From: Acidobacteriota bacterium
GTDB lineage: Bacteria; Acidobacteriota; Blastocatellia; Pyrinomonadales; Pyrinomonadaceae
Reading direction: 5' to 3'
Length of the DNA: 8,664 nt
NCBI GenBank assembly: GCA_003222935.1
Contig: QHXL01000141.1
Coordinates: 1-8,664 of the forward strand
Shown: piece by piece, positions 1 through 6,712 of the stretch
How positions within the stretch are numbered: position 1 is the first letter of the stretch
Layout: each line of letters opens with the position of its first letter
Notes under the pieces: model-generated
Databases searched by the model: none
Told to the model about the DNA's origin: nothing
Seen by the model: the letters and a program-made list of their open reading frames with translations, nothing else
Position numbers and translations under genes: made by a program

Positions 1-369
1 TATTCACTGAGAATGATCTCGGAAGCTGAAGCTAGATATTACGGAGAGAATCAAAAGTATGGGTCGCTGGAAGAGTTGGCATCACAAGGCATGATCGATC
101 CTGTATTAGGAAAAGGAGTCCGGAACGGTTACAGGTTCACTGTTGAGGTGAAATCTCTGGAGCCGGGCTTTGAAGCTTTCAGTGTTCCGGTCACTTATCA
201 ACGTACCGGACGTCGATCCTTCTACATGGACGAATCGTCTGTCATCCGAGCTGCCGACAACCGCGGTGGCCCATCGTCAAAAATGGATGAACCTCTTGAT
301 GCAGACTTTGCGAGTCCATTTGGATCTCCGCGAAAGAGTGGTCAGTACAACAGGGAAGTCGGTTATTGA
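1..369 (+). CDS. Type IV pilin-like (pseudopilin) protein, 3' part
   Basis: The frame is open from the first base, so the gene begins upstream; the first ATG at 13 is probably internal. The visible part (122 codons) lacks the prepilin peptidase site and hydrophobic N-terminal helix but has the pattern of pilin-like globular domains: an alpha segment with SEAEARYYGENQKYGSLEEL, then GMIDPVLGKG, a GYRFTVEV strand, a strand pair around FEAFSVPVTYQRTGRRSFYM and the ending DESSVIRAA. In acidobacterial pilin-like proteins this is followed by a short tail; here the tail runs about 35 residues and is rich in Pro, Gly, Ser and Asp. The family is known for surface filaments or type II secretion pseudopili; which one applies here cannot be told. 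It ends about 90 nt before a strong hairpin terminator, so it closes its own transcription unit. Identification rests on remembered family patterns, not on a search. Confidence 0.7.
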   Translation, partial: YSLRMISEAEARYYGENQKYGSLEELASQGMIDPVLGKGVRNGYRFTVEVKSLEPGFEAFSVPVTYQRTGRRSFYMDESSVIRAADNRGGPSSKMDEPLDADFASPFGSPRKSGQYNREVGY

Positions 370-457
370 AGAATTAATTGTTGAGGACCGATTGTGCGAG
401 GCTGGCTAAAAGATCTCTTGCAAAAGTCCGGACCCAGCGCAAAAAGGAACTGAATTA

Positions 458-503
458 AGTCCAAGTTGGGAAGGGCGGTAAACCGCCCTTCTTAACTTGG
501 ACT
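458..503 (+). terminator. Strong hairpin terminator after the pilin-like gene
   Basis: Arms 458-478 and 483-503 pair over 21 positions as RNA, with only two G-U wobbles (468 and 469 opposite T), around the 4-nt loop TAAA (479-482). The core is GGGCGG/CCGCCC. The hairpin is followed by ATTTTG, a short T-run, so it reads best as an intrinsic terminator on the plus strand, though the T-tract is weak. Confidence 0.8.
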
Positions 504-566
504 ATTTTGCAGAGCCTCTAAAGCATAAAGTTCAGCCTGGAGCGAAGCTTTGTGTGCGCGGACTCA

Positions 567-598
567 TTGATCCATGTTCGAACGCGCAACGATATGAT
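567..598 (+). promoter_or_regulatory. Possible promoter for the zinc-finger/VOC/methyltransferase genes
   Basis: TATGAT at 593-598 is a good -10 match and TTGATC at 567-572 a fair -35 match, but the 20-nt spacing is long. It lies about 100 nt ahead of the zinc-finger gene, after the terminator, where a promoter is expected. Weak evidence only. Confidence 0.2.
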
Positions 599-686
599 CG
601 TGTCTTTCTGATCCTTTTTGCCTCGGTTTATCGCATTTGGTATTGGGGGCTTTGATCGTTATCCTATCCGGCGAAATCTACCGGTT

Positions 687-690
687 GAGG
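687..690 (+). promoter_or_regulatory. Ribosome binding site deciding the GTG start of the zinc-finger gene
   Basis: GAGG lies 9 nt before GTG at 700-702. It supports this start over the upstream TTG codons at 637 and 685. Confidence 0.5.
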
Positions 691-699
691 ACCAACGTC

Positions 700-957
700 G
701 TGTGTATACATATCGAAGCCGTTACGGAAGTTAAATTACCAACGCGCAGAGCTTGCGAGGAGTGTGTGAAAATCGGTGGTACGTGGATGCACCTCAGGAC
801 CTGCCAGGAGTGCGGCGCCACGCTTTGCTGCGACAGTTCTCCGAATCAGCATGCGACTAAACATGCTCGTGCAAGCGGTCATCCCGTGATTGCATCAGGC
901 GAACGAGGTGAACGGTGGCTGTACTGCTATCCGGATGACGATTTTCAGGAATACTGA
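700..957 (+). CDS. UBP-type zinc finger domain-containing protein
   Basis: This is an 85-residue protein made of a single UBP-type (ubiquitin-hydrolase-like) zinc finger. Counting from the GTG start, zinc-ligand candidates are C2 and H4 (CxH), C19/C22 (CEEC), C35/C38 (CQEC), C43 and H51/H55/H61, the full three-zinc pattern. The CCDSSPNQHATKHARASGHP segment and the closing WLYCYPDD are hallmarks of small bacterial members. The GTG start keeps the CxH pair, gives the usual size of about 85 residues and has a GAGG Shine-Dalgarno 9 nt upstream; the open frame reaches back to a TTG at 637 without support. In eukaryotes the fold binds the free C-terminus of ubiquitin; the function of stand-alone bacterial versions is not established, so no pathway is assigned. 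It ends 16 nt before the VOC gene and is probably co-transcribed with it. Confidence 0.85.
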   Translation: MCIHIEAVTEVKLPTRRACEECVKIGGTWMHLRTCQECGATLCCDSSPNQHATKHARASGHPVIASGERGERWLYCYPDDDFQEY

Positions 958-973
958 CTTAGGCGAGGAGCTA

Positions 974-1429
974 ATGGCATTCACTCAACTTCCCAGAACT
1001 AACCACAGCAGTCCGTTTGCTTCAATGAAGGGGAACCACGTCGCTATCCGCGTTCCAGACTTAAATGAAGCTCGACGTTGGTATGTCGATAAACTCGACT
1101 TCCGTCCAGTCCATGAATGGACCTTTGGTGACCTTCAACTCGCTTACATCGCGGCGCCAACCGACGAAGGCTTTCTCGTTGAACTAATCGGCGGAGGTTC
1201 ACCGACTCCTGAACGACCCTACACCGACCTGGGTGAAAGTCTTCAAGCAGCAGGATTTCATCACCTTTGCTTCATGGTTGAAAGTGTTGATGAGACGCTT
1301 GCCGAACTTGAGAGACGAGGTGTGACGATAGTGAAGGAAGCGTTCGAGCTTCCTGAGATTAGTCGACGTTTGGCATTCTTTTCTGATCCATGGGGAAATC
1401 TTCTTGAGCTGGCCGAGGTGCTTCGCTGA
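974..1429 (+). CDS. VOC family protein (glyoxalase/bleomycin resistance/dioxygenase fold)
   Basis: This 151-residue protein has the two beta-alpha-beta-beta-beta repeats of the vicinal-oxygen-chelate fold. Repeat one starts at HVAIRVPDLNEARRWYVDKL (residues 22-41) and ends at FLVELIGG; repeat two starts at GFHHLCFMVESVDETLAELE and ends at DPWGNLLELAEV. The usual metal ligands can be placed at H22, E70, H97 (or H96) and E145, so it is probably a metal-dependent enzyme such as a lyase, isomerase, epimerase or dioxygenase; the substrate cannot be read from sequence. The ATG at 974 follows GAGGAG (965-970) at only 3 nt, a tight spacing; ATG at 1025 (M18) is an alternative that would still keep the whole domain. 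It lies 16 nt after the zinc-finger gene and 27 nt before the methyltransferase, probably in one operon. Confidence 0.88.
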   Translation: MAFTQLPRTNHSSPFASMKGNHVAIRVPDLNEARRWYVDKLDFRPVHEWTFGDLQLAYIAAPTDEGFLVELIGGGSPTPERPYTDLGESLQAAGFHHLCFMVESVDETLAELERRGVTIVKEAFELPEISRRLAFFSDPWGNLLELAEVLR

Positions 1430-1456
1430 GCACTTCACTGAAAGGTGAATTACAAA

Positions 1457-2266
1457 ATGAATCCTGAACTTGAAATCCTGAAAACAAAACTTCGCGCGGT
1501 ATGGACCGCCGGAGACTTCTCCCAAATCGCCAAGTCCTACGCGCAAGGTGGCGCAGAATTTATCGAACGTCTCAAGATCCAACCCGGAATGAAAGTTCTG
1601 GATGTTGCTTGTGGCAATGGCGCTCTCGCAATCCCCGCCGCAAAACTTGGCGCTGAAGTGTCGGGGATGGACATTGCACCGGAGATGATTCGTCAGGCTC
1701 GCGAACGGGCCGAGCAGGAAGGCGTGAAAGCGGAATTCGCTGAAGGCGATGCCGAGGCTCTGCAGTACGAAGACAACTCGTTCGACGTAGTGTGTACGAT
1801 GTTTGGGGCGATGTTCGCACCTCGACCGGATGTGACGGCGGCCGAGTTGGTGCGTGTGTGCAAACCTCGTGGTCGCATCGCGATGGCCAACTGGACACCG
1901 GGTGGTTTCATCGGGCAGATGTTCAAGCTTACCGCGGGCCATGTTCCACCACCCGCGGGAATGCCTTCACCTGTGCTATGGGGTGTCCCCGAGACGGTGC
2001 GTGAACGTTTTGGTTCCAGCGTCTCGTCTCTAGAAACTACGTCGCGGGAAGCAGTCTTCAATTTTCCAATGGCGCCCGCAGAAGTGGTCGAGCATTTTCG
2101 AACTTACTATGGTCCAACACAAAAAGCTTTCGGCGCTTTGGACGAAAGCGGCCAGGCAGCGTTGCGTAAGGATCTTGAAAATCACTGGACGAAGCACAAT
2201 CGAAAGACTGACGGAACAACAGAAGTCGCGGCAGAGTTTTTAGAAGTGGTTGCAGAGAAGGCGTAG
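1457..2266 (+). CDS. Class I SAM-dependent methyltransferase
   Basis: This 269-residue protein has a Rossmann-type methyltransferase domain. Motif I is VLDVACGNG (residues 47-55), binding S-adenosylmethionine; D72 in GMDIAP is the acidic residue that normally contacts the ribose; EGDAEALQYEDNSFDVV (96-112) covers the adenine-contacting Asp and the post-II strand. A Trp/Pro/Gly-rich stretch (145-180) and a C-terminal helical part (205-265) probably form the substrate lid. It resembles UbiE/methyltransferase-25-like enzymes, but substrate specificity cannot be assigned. ATG at 1457 is preferred because AAAGGTGA (1441-1448) sits 8 nt before it; the in-frame GTG at 1445 lies inside that ribosome binding site. 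It is the last gene of the left-hand operon and ends close to a palindromic repeat. Pairing with a VOC gene is common in bacteria without defining a pathway. Confidence 0.92.
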   Translation: MNPELEILKTKLRAVWTAGDFSQIAKSYAQGGAEFIERLKIQPGMKVLDVACGNGALAIPAAKLGAEVSGMDIAPEMIRQARERAEQEGVKAEFAEGDAEALQYEDNSFDVVCTMFGAMFAPRPDVTAAELVRVCKPRGRIAMANWTPGGFIGQMFKLTAGHVPPPAGMPSPVLWGVPETVRERFGSSVSSLETTSREAVFNFPMAPAEVVEHFRTYYGPTQKAFGALDESGQAALRKDLENHWTKHNRKTDGTTEVAAEFLEVVAEKA

Positions 2267-2269
2267 GAT

Positions 2270-2289
2270 GACGGCTGCGGTCCCAGCAG
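2270..2289. repeat. Partial copy of the palindromic repeat unit
   Basis: This 20-nt segment just after the methyltransferase stop matches 18 of 20 bases of the right-arm end at 2417-2436 (shared core CTGCGGTCCCAGCA). It looks like a remnant or half-copy of the repeat that follows. Confidence 0.55.
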
Positions 2290-2342
2290 TCGTATCCAGT
2301 GCTTTCGTCTTTAGTGACGTCATGGCACTCAAGTAGTTGGTA

Positions 2343-2436
2343 GTGCTGGGAGCGCAGGCGTCCCCGCCTGCTACGCATTTGGTTCGATCGAGCCTTAAGG
2401 TAAGCCGGCAGGCGGGGACGACTGCGGTCCCAGCAC
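2343..2436. repeat. Palindromic intergenic repeat (REP-like), possible bidirectional terminator
   Basis: Two 29-nt arms, 2343-2371 and 2408-2436, are inverted copies matching at 27 of 29 positions, separated by 36 nt. The arms start with GTGCTGGGA and contain GTCCCCGCCTGC, so each arm can also fold on itself (GCAGGCG/CGCCTGC). The element sits between the convergent methyltransferase and HlyD genes, where it could end transcription from both sides. The 2267-2475 gap holds no gene. That it is a dispersed family in this genome is inferred from the extra partial copy at 2270-2289. Confidence 0.75.
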
Positions 2437-2475
2437 GATGGTTCGCTTCGTTAGGAAGCTATTTCGCTTTTGAGT

Positions 2476-3453
2476 TTACGAGCGCAGTAAGCTCAGAACA
2501 GTTCTTCGTTCGGTAATTATTTCCGCACTCACCGAAAGCCCGGGTCGAAGCATGAGATCTTTTTCCCCGGTTGAACTCCCCGTTTCACTCGGTGCAATTG
2601 TTACCTTGTAATAATTGACGCCGTCTTTGCTGGTCGCGTCCGGCGAGATATCAATCACAGTTCCTTCGACGACTCCGTAATCCTGGAACGGAAACGCCTC
2701 AAACTTCAGTTTCGCAGGCAGTCCTTTTTGCACAAAAGCGATATCTTTATCCGCAAGCAGAGTCTCAATTACCAGGGGCACGTCGGTCGGTGAGATCATC
2801 GCTACAGTCTGGCCTGGTTGCAGAACCTCACCGGGACCTCGGACCTTAAGCGCTGTGATAATTCCTTCGGCCGGCGAAGTGATCGTGGTATGTCGAAGCA
2901 TTCTTTCCGTAGCGCTAATCTCCGTTTGCAACCGAGCGATGCGATTCCGTTGTTCCAGTGAGTCGTTGATTGGTCCATTGACCATCAATAGCCGTAACTG
3001 GGATTTACTCATTTCCAATTCTTGTCTCAGCTTTATCAGGCGCGACCGCATCTCAGCGGCACCCAATTGAATCAATGCGTCCCCAACTTTCACCCGTTCG
3101 CCCTCTTTGACAAATACATTCTGCACGACGCCTGAACTTGCCGGTTGAACAGGCTTAATGTTGCCCTGTGGAATGACCGAACCGTGTGCCACGGCAACTT
3201 GATCAACCTTGAAAAGACTGGCCCATGTGAACGCAACAACGATGAAAGCAATGATGACATAGACCAGGCTTCGCACGGCCCACCAGGGCAGCTTCGCGAT
3301 TACCTCTGCCACTTCCGGCGATGTGTGAACGTGGTCTGGCATCCACGTTTGATCTGTGAACCCGAGATCGACGGATGCAGACCCTTCCTTGTCCAGGAAA
3401 ACATCCTGTTGTACTGCTTCGGCGAAAGTATCTGTGACGAGGAGCGCTGACAC
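2476..3453 (-). CDS. HlyD family secretion adaptor (periplasmic adaptor/membrane fusion protein)
   Basis: This 325-residue protein should link the inner-membrane peptide exporter to the outer membrane. A cytoplasmic N-terminus of about 60 residues precedes one membrane segment (about 63-80, SLVYVIIAFIVVAFTWASLF). Then come the first lipoyl half-motif (about 103-129, VQPASSGVVQNVFVKEGERV), a short helical hairpin (about 133-185), the second lipoyl half (about 190-219, TSPAEGIITALKVRGPGEVL) and a beta-barrel domain (224-319) ending in MLRPGLSVSAEI, typical of HlyD. It is shorter than classical HlyD (over 450 residues) because the coiled-coil hairpin is small. The GTG start at 3453 is chosen because it lies 7 nt after the transporter stop and has AAGGATAGG 6 nt upstream; a longer open frame to 3546 would overlap the transporter by 86 nt. 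It is probably co-translated with the transporter. No TolC-like partner is in the window. Confidence 0.93.
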   Translation of the reverse strand: MSALLVTDTFAEAVQQDVFLDKEGSASVDLGFTDQTWMPDHVHTSPEVAEVIAKLPWWAVRSLVYVIIAFIVVAFTWASLFKVDQVAVAHGSVIPQGNIKPVQPASSGVVQNVFVKEGERVKVGDALIQLGAAEMRSRLIKLRQELEMSKSQLRLLMVNGPINDSLEQRNRIARLQTEISATERMLRHTTITSPAEGIITALKVRGPGEVLQPGQTVAMISPTDVPLVIETLLADKDIAFVQKGLPAKLKFEAFPFQDYGVVEGTVIDISPDATSKDGVNYYKVTIAPSETGSSTGEKDLMLRPGLSVSAEIITERRTVLSLLRS

Positions 3454-3459
3454 GGTAAA

Positions 3460-3468
3460 CCTATCCTT
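3460..3468 (-). promoter_or_regulatory. Ribosome binding site deciding the GTG start of the HlyD gene
   Basis: Read on the minus strand, AAGGATAGG overlaps the transporter stop codon and lies 6 nt before GTG at 3453. It supports the short HlyD start and translational coupling. Confidence 0.6.
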
Positions 3469-6463
3469 CGAGTTGCTGACTGTTGAGATAATAGTAGATA
3501 CCTTTTTGTTCCATGAGACTGTAGTGATTGCCAATCTCGCGAACATTTCCGCGATCCATCACAACAATGACATCTGCGTTTCGCACTAGAGTGGTTCGGT
3601 CCTTCAGAATCTGGTTGAGGTTTTTTTGAATCGCGGATTCACTCTCTGTATCTAACGCGCTCGTGGCTTCGTCAAAAATCAGAATACGGGGCTTCCTGAA
3701 GAGCGCGCGTGCAATGGCTATCCGTTGTTTCTGACCTCCCGAGAGACTCTGTCCACGCTCGCCAATCTTTGTCTCATAACCAAGCGGCAACTCACTGACA
3801 AACTCGTGAGCTCCTGCCAGCATTGCGGCACCAACAACTTGTTCGAGAGGCGCATCCAGGTAACCGAACGCAATGTTTTCGCGAATCGTGCCACTGAAGA
3901 GAAAGATGTCCTGAGGCACAACACCGACTTGCGAACGTAGGCTGCTGATTGAGACATGTCTCAAGTCGTGTCCGTCGATAAGGATTCGTCCTTCGTTCGG
4001 TTCATGCAGCCGCAACAACAGATTTGCGAATGTTGTTTTGCCGGCGCCACTGCGACCTACGAGAGCGACTGTTTGGCCGGGCTGGATTTCGAGATCGACG
4101 TTTTGAAGCGCGTTTTTGTCAGGTCGTGTTGGATAACGAAAAGTGACATTCTCAAATTTGATGCGACCGCTAATAGTCGGTAAGCGCATGCGCTTTTGTT
4201 CGTTTACGTCCTCGGGTGTGGCATCAAAGACGTCGTTTAGTCGTTCGACGGCAATACTGACTTCCTGGAATTCTCGCCACAGATCAACAACGCTCAGTAT
4301 CGGTCGCGTGACACTGGTAACCAGCACGTTGAAGGCTACGAGTTGACCAATCGACAGGTCGCCAACCATCACCAGGCGAGCGCCATACCAGAAAAGAATG
4401 ATCGTGTTGAGCGTCTGCAGCATATTGCCGATCGAGATTGTTGCCATTCCCGACAACGCGCTCCGAAACTGCACGTTCAGACACTTGACGATCAATCCCT
4501 GAAGCTTCCAGCTAATACTTCTTTCGCTAGCGGTTGCTTTTATCGCACCGACTCCGGAAATTGATTCCACTATTTGCGAATCCGCCTCGGCGGCTTTTTC
4601 AAACGCCTCGCGATACTGCCTCTTGAAGATCGGCGTCGCAATCAACGTGAGCGCGACGTACGCCGGAATGAAGATAATGGCAACGATGGTGAGTTTAACG
4701 TTGTAGTAAAACATTAAGCCCAGGTACACAAATATCATTAGACAATCCAACGTCACGCCCATGACGCGTCCTGTCAGGAAATCGCGAATGCGCGCGTTCT
4801 CATTAAAGCGCTTGAGAATGTCGCCAACCTTCCGTTCTTCAAAGTAACGTATTGGCAAGCTCAAGACGTGCCGGTAGAAGTCCACTACCATCTGCATGTC
4901 GAGACGGCGCGTCGTATGGACCAATAAGTAGTAGCGAAGAGCCGTAGTTGTCGCCTGAAAGATACCGATCAAAAACATTCCCACGAGCAACATATTCAGC
5001 ATCGAGGTGTTTTTGTGAACTACGACATTGTCGACAATGACCTGGGTGAAGATCGGCAGCGCTAAACCAAAGCATTGCAGTATCAGCGATGCGAGAAAGA
5101 TTTCTGCGAGTACACGACGGTAAGGTTTCAGCAACGGCAGAAAGCGACCGGAATTTGACTGCGATTCTTCTACTTCCTCCATCTTTGCAGTTGGAGTCAG
5201 CAGCAAGAGATAACCGGTCCAATCTTTCTCAAATGCTTCTCGAGAGATCTTCCGCAGACCGATCGCGGGATCGGCCAATGTCACGCGGTCTCGCTTTATC
5301 TCGTAAATCACAACGAAATGAAAACCTTGCCAATGCGCGATCGCCGGCAAATCTATTTTCGTCAGGCGATCCCAGGAAGTTTTCAGGCCGCGTGATTCAA
5401 AACCCAGGGACTCCGCCGCTTGGGCAATGCTGTAAAGACTGGCCCCGTCACGGCTCACGCTTGCAAGGTCACGGAGCTTATTGATGCTGACGTGCTTGCC
5501 GTAGAAACGGAGAATCATTGACAGGCACGCGGCGCCGCAATCGGTTTCACTCAACTGCAAGTGCGACGGATAATTTCTTTCCCGATGAGGTTTGTAGATT
5601 TGCGCCTCGGGTCTTGGCTGGGGAGCAAGAGATGTAGTCGCAGTGCGCTGTATTGCTATGCCAGGTGAACCGTACCCGGTTGCCATGGAAACAATCGCAT
5701 CTTTGAACTTCGGGGACGCAGCAATAATTCGATCAAACTCGCGTTTCGATAAACGAAAAACCGACGATGGCTCGGAAGTGATTATGCTTGTCGCACGAGG
5801 TTGACCGGTCAACAGTGCCAACTCACCAAACGAGTCACCGGCTTTCAGGTGATTCAATACCTGGCCACCACTACTCTCCTTGATTACCTGGACCTCGCCT
5901 GATCGTAGAATAAAGAAAGCATCACCGGCATCACCTTCGCGAATGATGGCGGTATTGGGCTCATACTCGATGAGTTCGAGTGAACCCAGTAGATTACGTA
6001 TTTCCAGTGGCGATAGTGGCGCAAGCGCTGTCGAGAGTTTCAGGAAATTGCGGATGGAAATCTCTGATATGTATTTATCGAAGTACTCGCGGACTTTTGA
6101 GTGTCGTTCCACCAAATCATCAAAGTCGGTCTTTGCCAGACGAAGAGCGGCAAGATCAGTGGAAGCTCGAATCGTATAGTTACGATGGGACCTCGTAAGT
6201 AATCCTTGTTCACCGAAAGAGTCACCGCGGGTGAGCGTCCCGACCGTTGTTTCCAAGTCAGTCTTATCGATAGCGATGACGCGTGCCCGGCCAGAATAGA
6301 CGATGAAAAACGCCTCCGCTTCTTCGCCGGCGCGCACAACGTCCTCACCGAGCGCGAAATGAACCAGTTCAAAGCGATTGGCAAGCTGGTCCAACTCTCG
6401 GTCGGAAAGGATACTGAACGCCGTAGTAGCTCTCAGCAGTTCCTTTAATTCGGTCGAATTCAT
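3461..6463 (-). CDS. Peptidase-containing ABC exporter with two cNMP-binding domains (C39-ABC)
   Basis: This 1000-residue inner-membrane protein is expected to cleave double-glycine leaders and export the cores. Two cyclic-nucleotide-binding domains occupy about 15-130 and 145-262, each with the phosphate-cassette pattern (GDSFGEQGLL...HRNYTIRA; GDSFGELALLTGQPRA). A C39 peptidase follows (about 298-425): Q303, C309 in ETDCGAACL, H382 in GFHF, D398 in LADP. The transmembrane domain spans about 450-725. The ATPase (765-1000) has Walker A GRSGAGKTT (803-811), Q-loop Q851, signature LSGGQ (907-911), Walker B ILIFDE (927-932) and D-loop SALD (935-938). The H-loop is missing: RTTLV (956-960) runs directly into RNADVIVVMD, where relatives have eight more residues including the switch histidine. 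ATG at 6463 has GGAGG (6470-6474) 6 nt upstream. Peptide genes 1 and 2 lie upstream on the same strand and HlyD 7 nt downstream. The architecture resembles HetC-type exporters of cyanobacteria; activity is uncertain because of the deletion. Confidence 0.96.
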   Translation of the reverse strand: MNSTELKELLRATTAFSILSDRELDQLANRFELVHFALGEDVVRAGEEAEAFFIVYSGRARVIAIDKTDLETTVGTLTRGDSFGEQGLLTRSHRNYTIRASTDLAALRLAKTDFDDLVERHSKVREYFDKYISEISIRNFLKLSTALAPLSPLEIRNLLGSLELIEYEPNTAIIREGDAGDAFFILRSGEVQVIKESSGGQVLNHLKAGDSFGELALLTGQPRATSIITSEPSSVFRLSKREFDRIIAASPKFKDAIVSMATGYGSPGIAIQRTATTSLAPQPRPEAQIYKPHRERNYPSHLQLSETDCGAACLSMILRFYGKHVSINKLRDLASVSRDGASLYSIAQAAESLGFESRGLKTSWDRLTKIDLPAIAHWQGFHFVVIYEIKRDRVTLADPAIGLRKISREAFEKDWTGYLLLLTPTAKMEEVEESQSNSGRFLPLLKPYRRVLAEIFLASLILQCFGLALPIFTQVIVDNVVVHKNTSMLNMLLVGMFLIGIFQATTTALRYYLLVHTTRRLDMQMVVDFYRHVLSLPIRYFEERKVGDILKRFNENARIRDFLTGRVMGVTLDCLMIFVYLGLMFYYNVKLTIVAIIFIPAYVALTLIATPIFKRQYREAFEKAAEADSQIVESISGVGAIKATASERSISWKLQGLIVKCLNVQFRSALSGMATISIGNMLQTLNTIILFWYGARLVMVGDLSIGQLVAFNVLVTSVTRPILSVVDLWREFQEVSIAVERLNDVFDATPEDVNEQKRMRLPTISGRIKFENVTFRYPTRPDKNALQNVDLEIQPGQTVALVGRSGAGKTTFANLLLRLHEPNEGRILIDGHDLRHVSISSLRSQVGVVPQDIFLFSGTIRENIAFGYLDAPLEQVVGAAMLAGAHEFVSELPLGYETKIGERGQSLSGGQKQRIAIARALFRKPRILIFDEATSALDTESESAIQKNLNQILKDRTTLVRNADVIVVMDRGNVREIGNHYSLMEQKGIYYYLNSQQLEG
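3575..3592 (-). other. Site of missing H-loop in the exporter ATPase
   Basis: On the minus strand the codons ACT CTA GTG (ending at 3584) are followed directly by CGA AAC GCA. The family pattern has about eight residues of the type IAHRLSTV between this Val and Arg. The reading frame is kept. The missing block would probably end in a Val codon, so a deletion between two short GTG repeats is plausible. Confidence 0.8.
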
Positions 6464-6484
6464 CGAATGCCTCCAGCTTAATGA

Positions 6485-6518
6485 GCGGCCTGGACGGTAC
6501 TGACAGTGTCCACGCCGC
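6485..6518 (-). terminator. Hairpin between peptide 1 and the exporter gene (attenuator candidate)
   Basis: Arms 6485-6495 and 6508-6518 pair as GCGGC/GCCGC and TGGAC/GTCCA with one 1x1 mismatch (6490/6513) and a 12-nt loop. It lies 17 nt after the peptide 1 stop and ahead of the exporter ribosome binding site at 6470-6474, with no T-run. A partial terminator or mRNA stabiliser that gives more peptide than exporter is the likely role. Confidence 0.45.
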
Positions 6519-6535
6519 CCGTTTGAAATTTCTGG

Positions 6536-6712
6536 TTAGTTTCGATTTTTCTGCGGGTTCCCCTCGTCGGGTGGTAATACACCACCCGAAAGGCCGCCTC
6601 CACCCTTGATGCTCTCAGCGTCCTTGTCGTCTATCTCCTTCTCCTGCTGCGGAAGATTGCCGACCTGAACCCTGCCTGTCCTGGCTCGTTCTTGCTCTGT
6701 TGAGTTGCTCAT
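6536..6712 (-). CDS. Double-glycine leader peptide 1 (bacteriocin/RiPP-like precursor)
   Basis: This is a 58-residue peptide. Its leader ends LPQQEKEIDDKDAESIKGG (20-38) and has hydrophobic residues at -4 (I), -7 (A) and -12 (I) from that Gly-Gly, the register recognised by C39 peptidases. The predicted core is 20 residues, beginning GGLSGGVLPPDEG and ending in the basic/Asn-rich KNRN; it has no Cys and few Ser/Thr, so lanthionine or disulfide cross-links are unlikely. ATG at 6712 is chosen because AAAGGA lies 6 nt upstream and the MSNS start aligns with peptide 2; the frame stays open to an ATG at 6898 that overlaps a hairpin. It is directly upstream of the C39-ABC exporter on the same strand, so it is very probably a substrate. 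The biological activity (bacteriocin, signal or other) is unknown. Confidence 0.85.
   Translation of the reverse strand: MSNSTEQERARTGRVQVGNLPQQEKEIDDKDAESIKGGGGLSGGVLPPDEGNPQKNRN

Larger units (their letters stand above)
370..699. other. Intergenic region between pilin-like gene and zinc-finger gene
   Basis: No convincing gene is seen here. It contains a strong hairpin (458-503) and a possible promoter (567-598). An in-frame extension of the zinc-finger gene back to a TTG at 637 would add a hydrophobic stretch, but no ribosome binding site supports it. Confidence 0.6.

Noticed and set aside
637..699. Longer zinc-finger protein starting at TTG 637
   Set aside because: No ribosome binding site; the added hydrophobic stretch is not part of the family, and the GTG at 700 gives the normal domain size.
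1199..1942. Long minus-strand open frame (247 codons) opposite the VOC and methyltransferase genes
   Set aside because: It is the antisense shadow of two well-recognised genes; the translation has no domain pattern and there is no ribosome binding site.
3454..3546. HlyD start at ATG 3546
   Set aside because: It would overlap the exporter by 86 nt in another frame, while the GTG at 3453 has a good ribosome binding site and a normal 7-nt gap.
3584..3586. Frameshift or pseudogene at the exporter ATPase end
   Set aside because: The frame and the conserved C-terminus are intact on both sides, so this is an in-frame loss of residues, not a frameshift.
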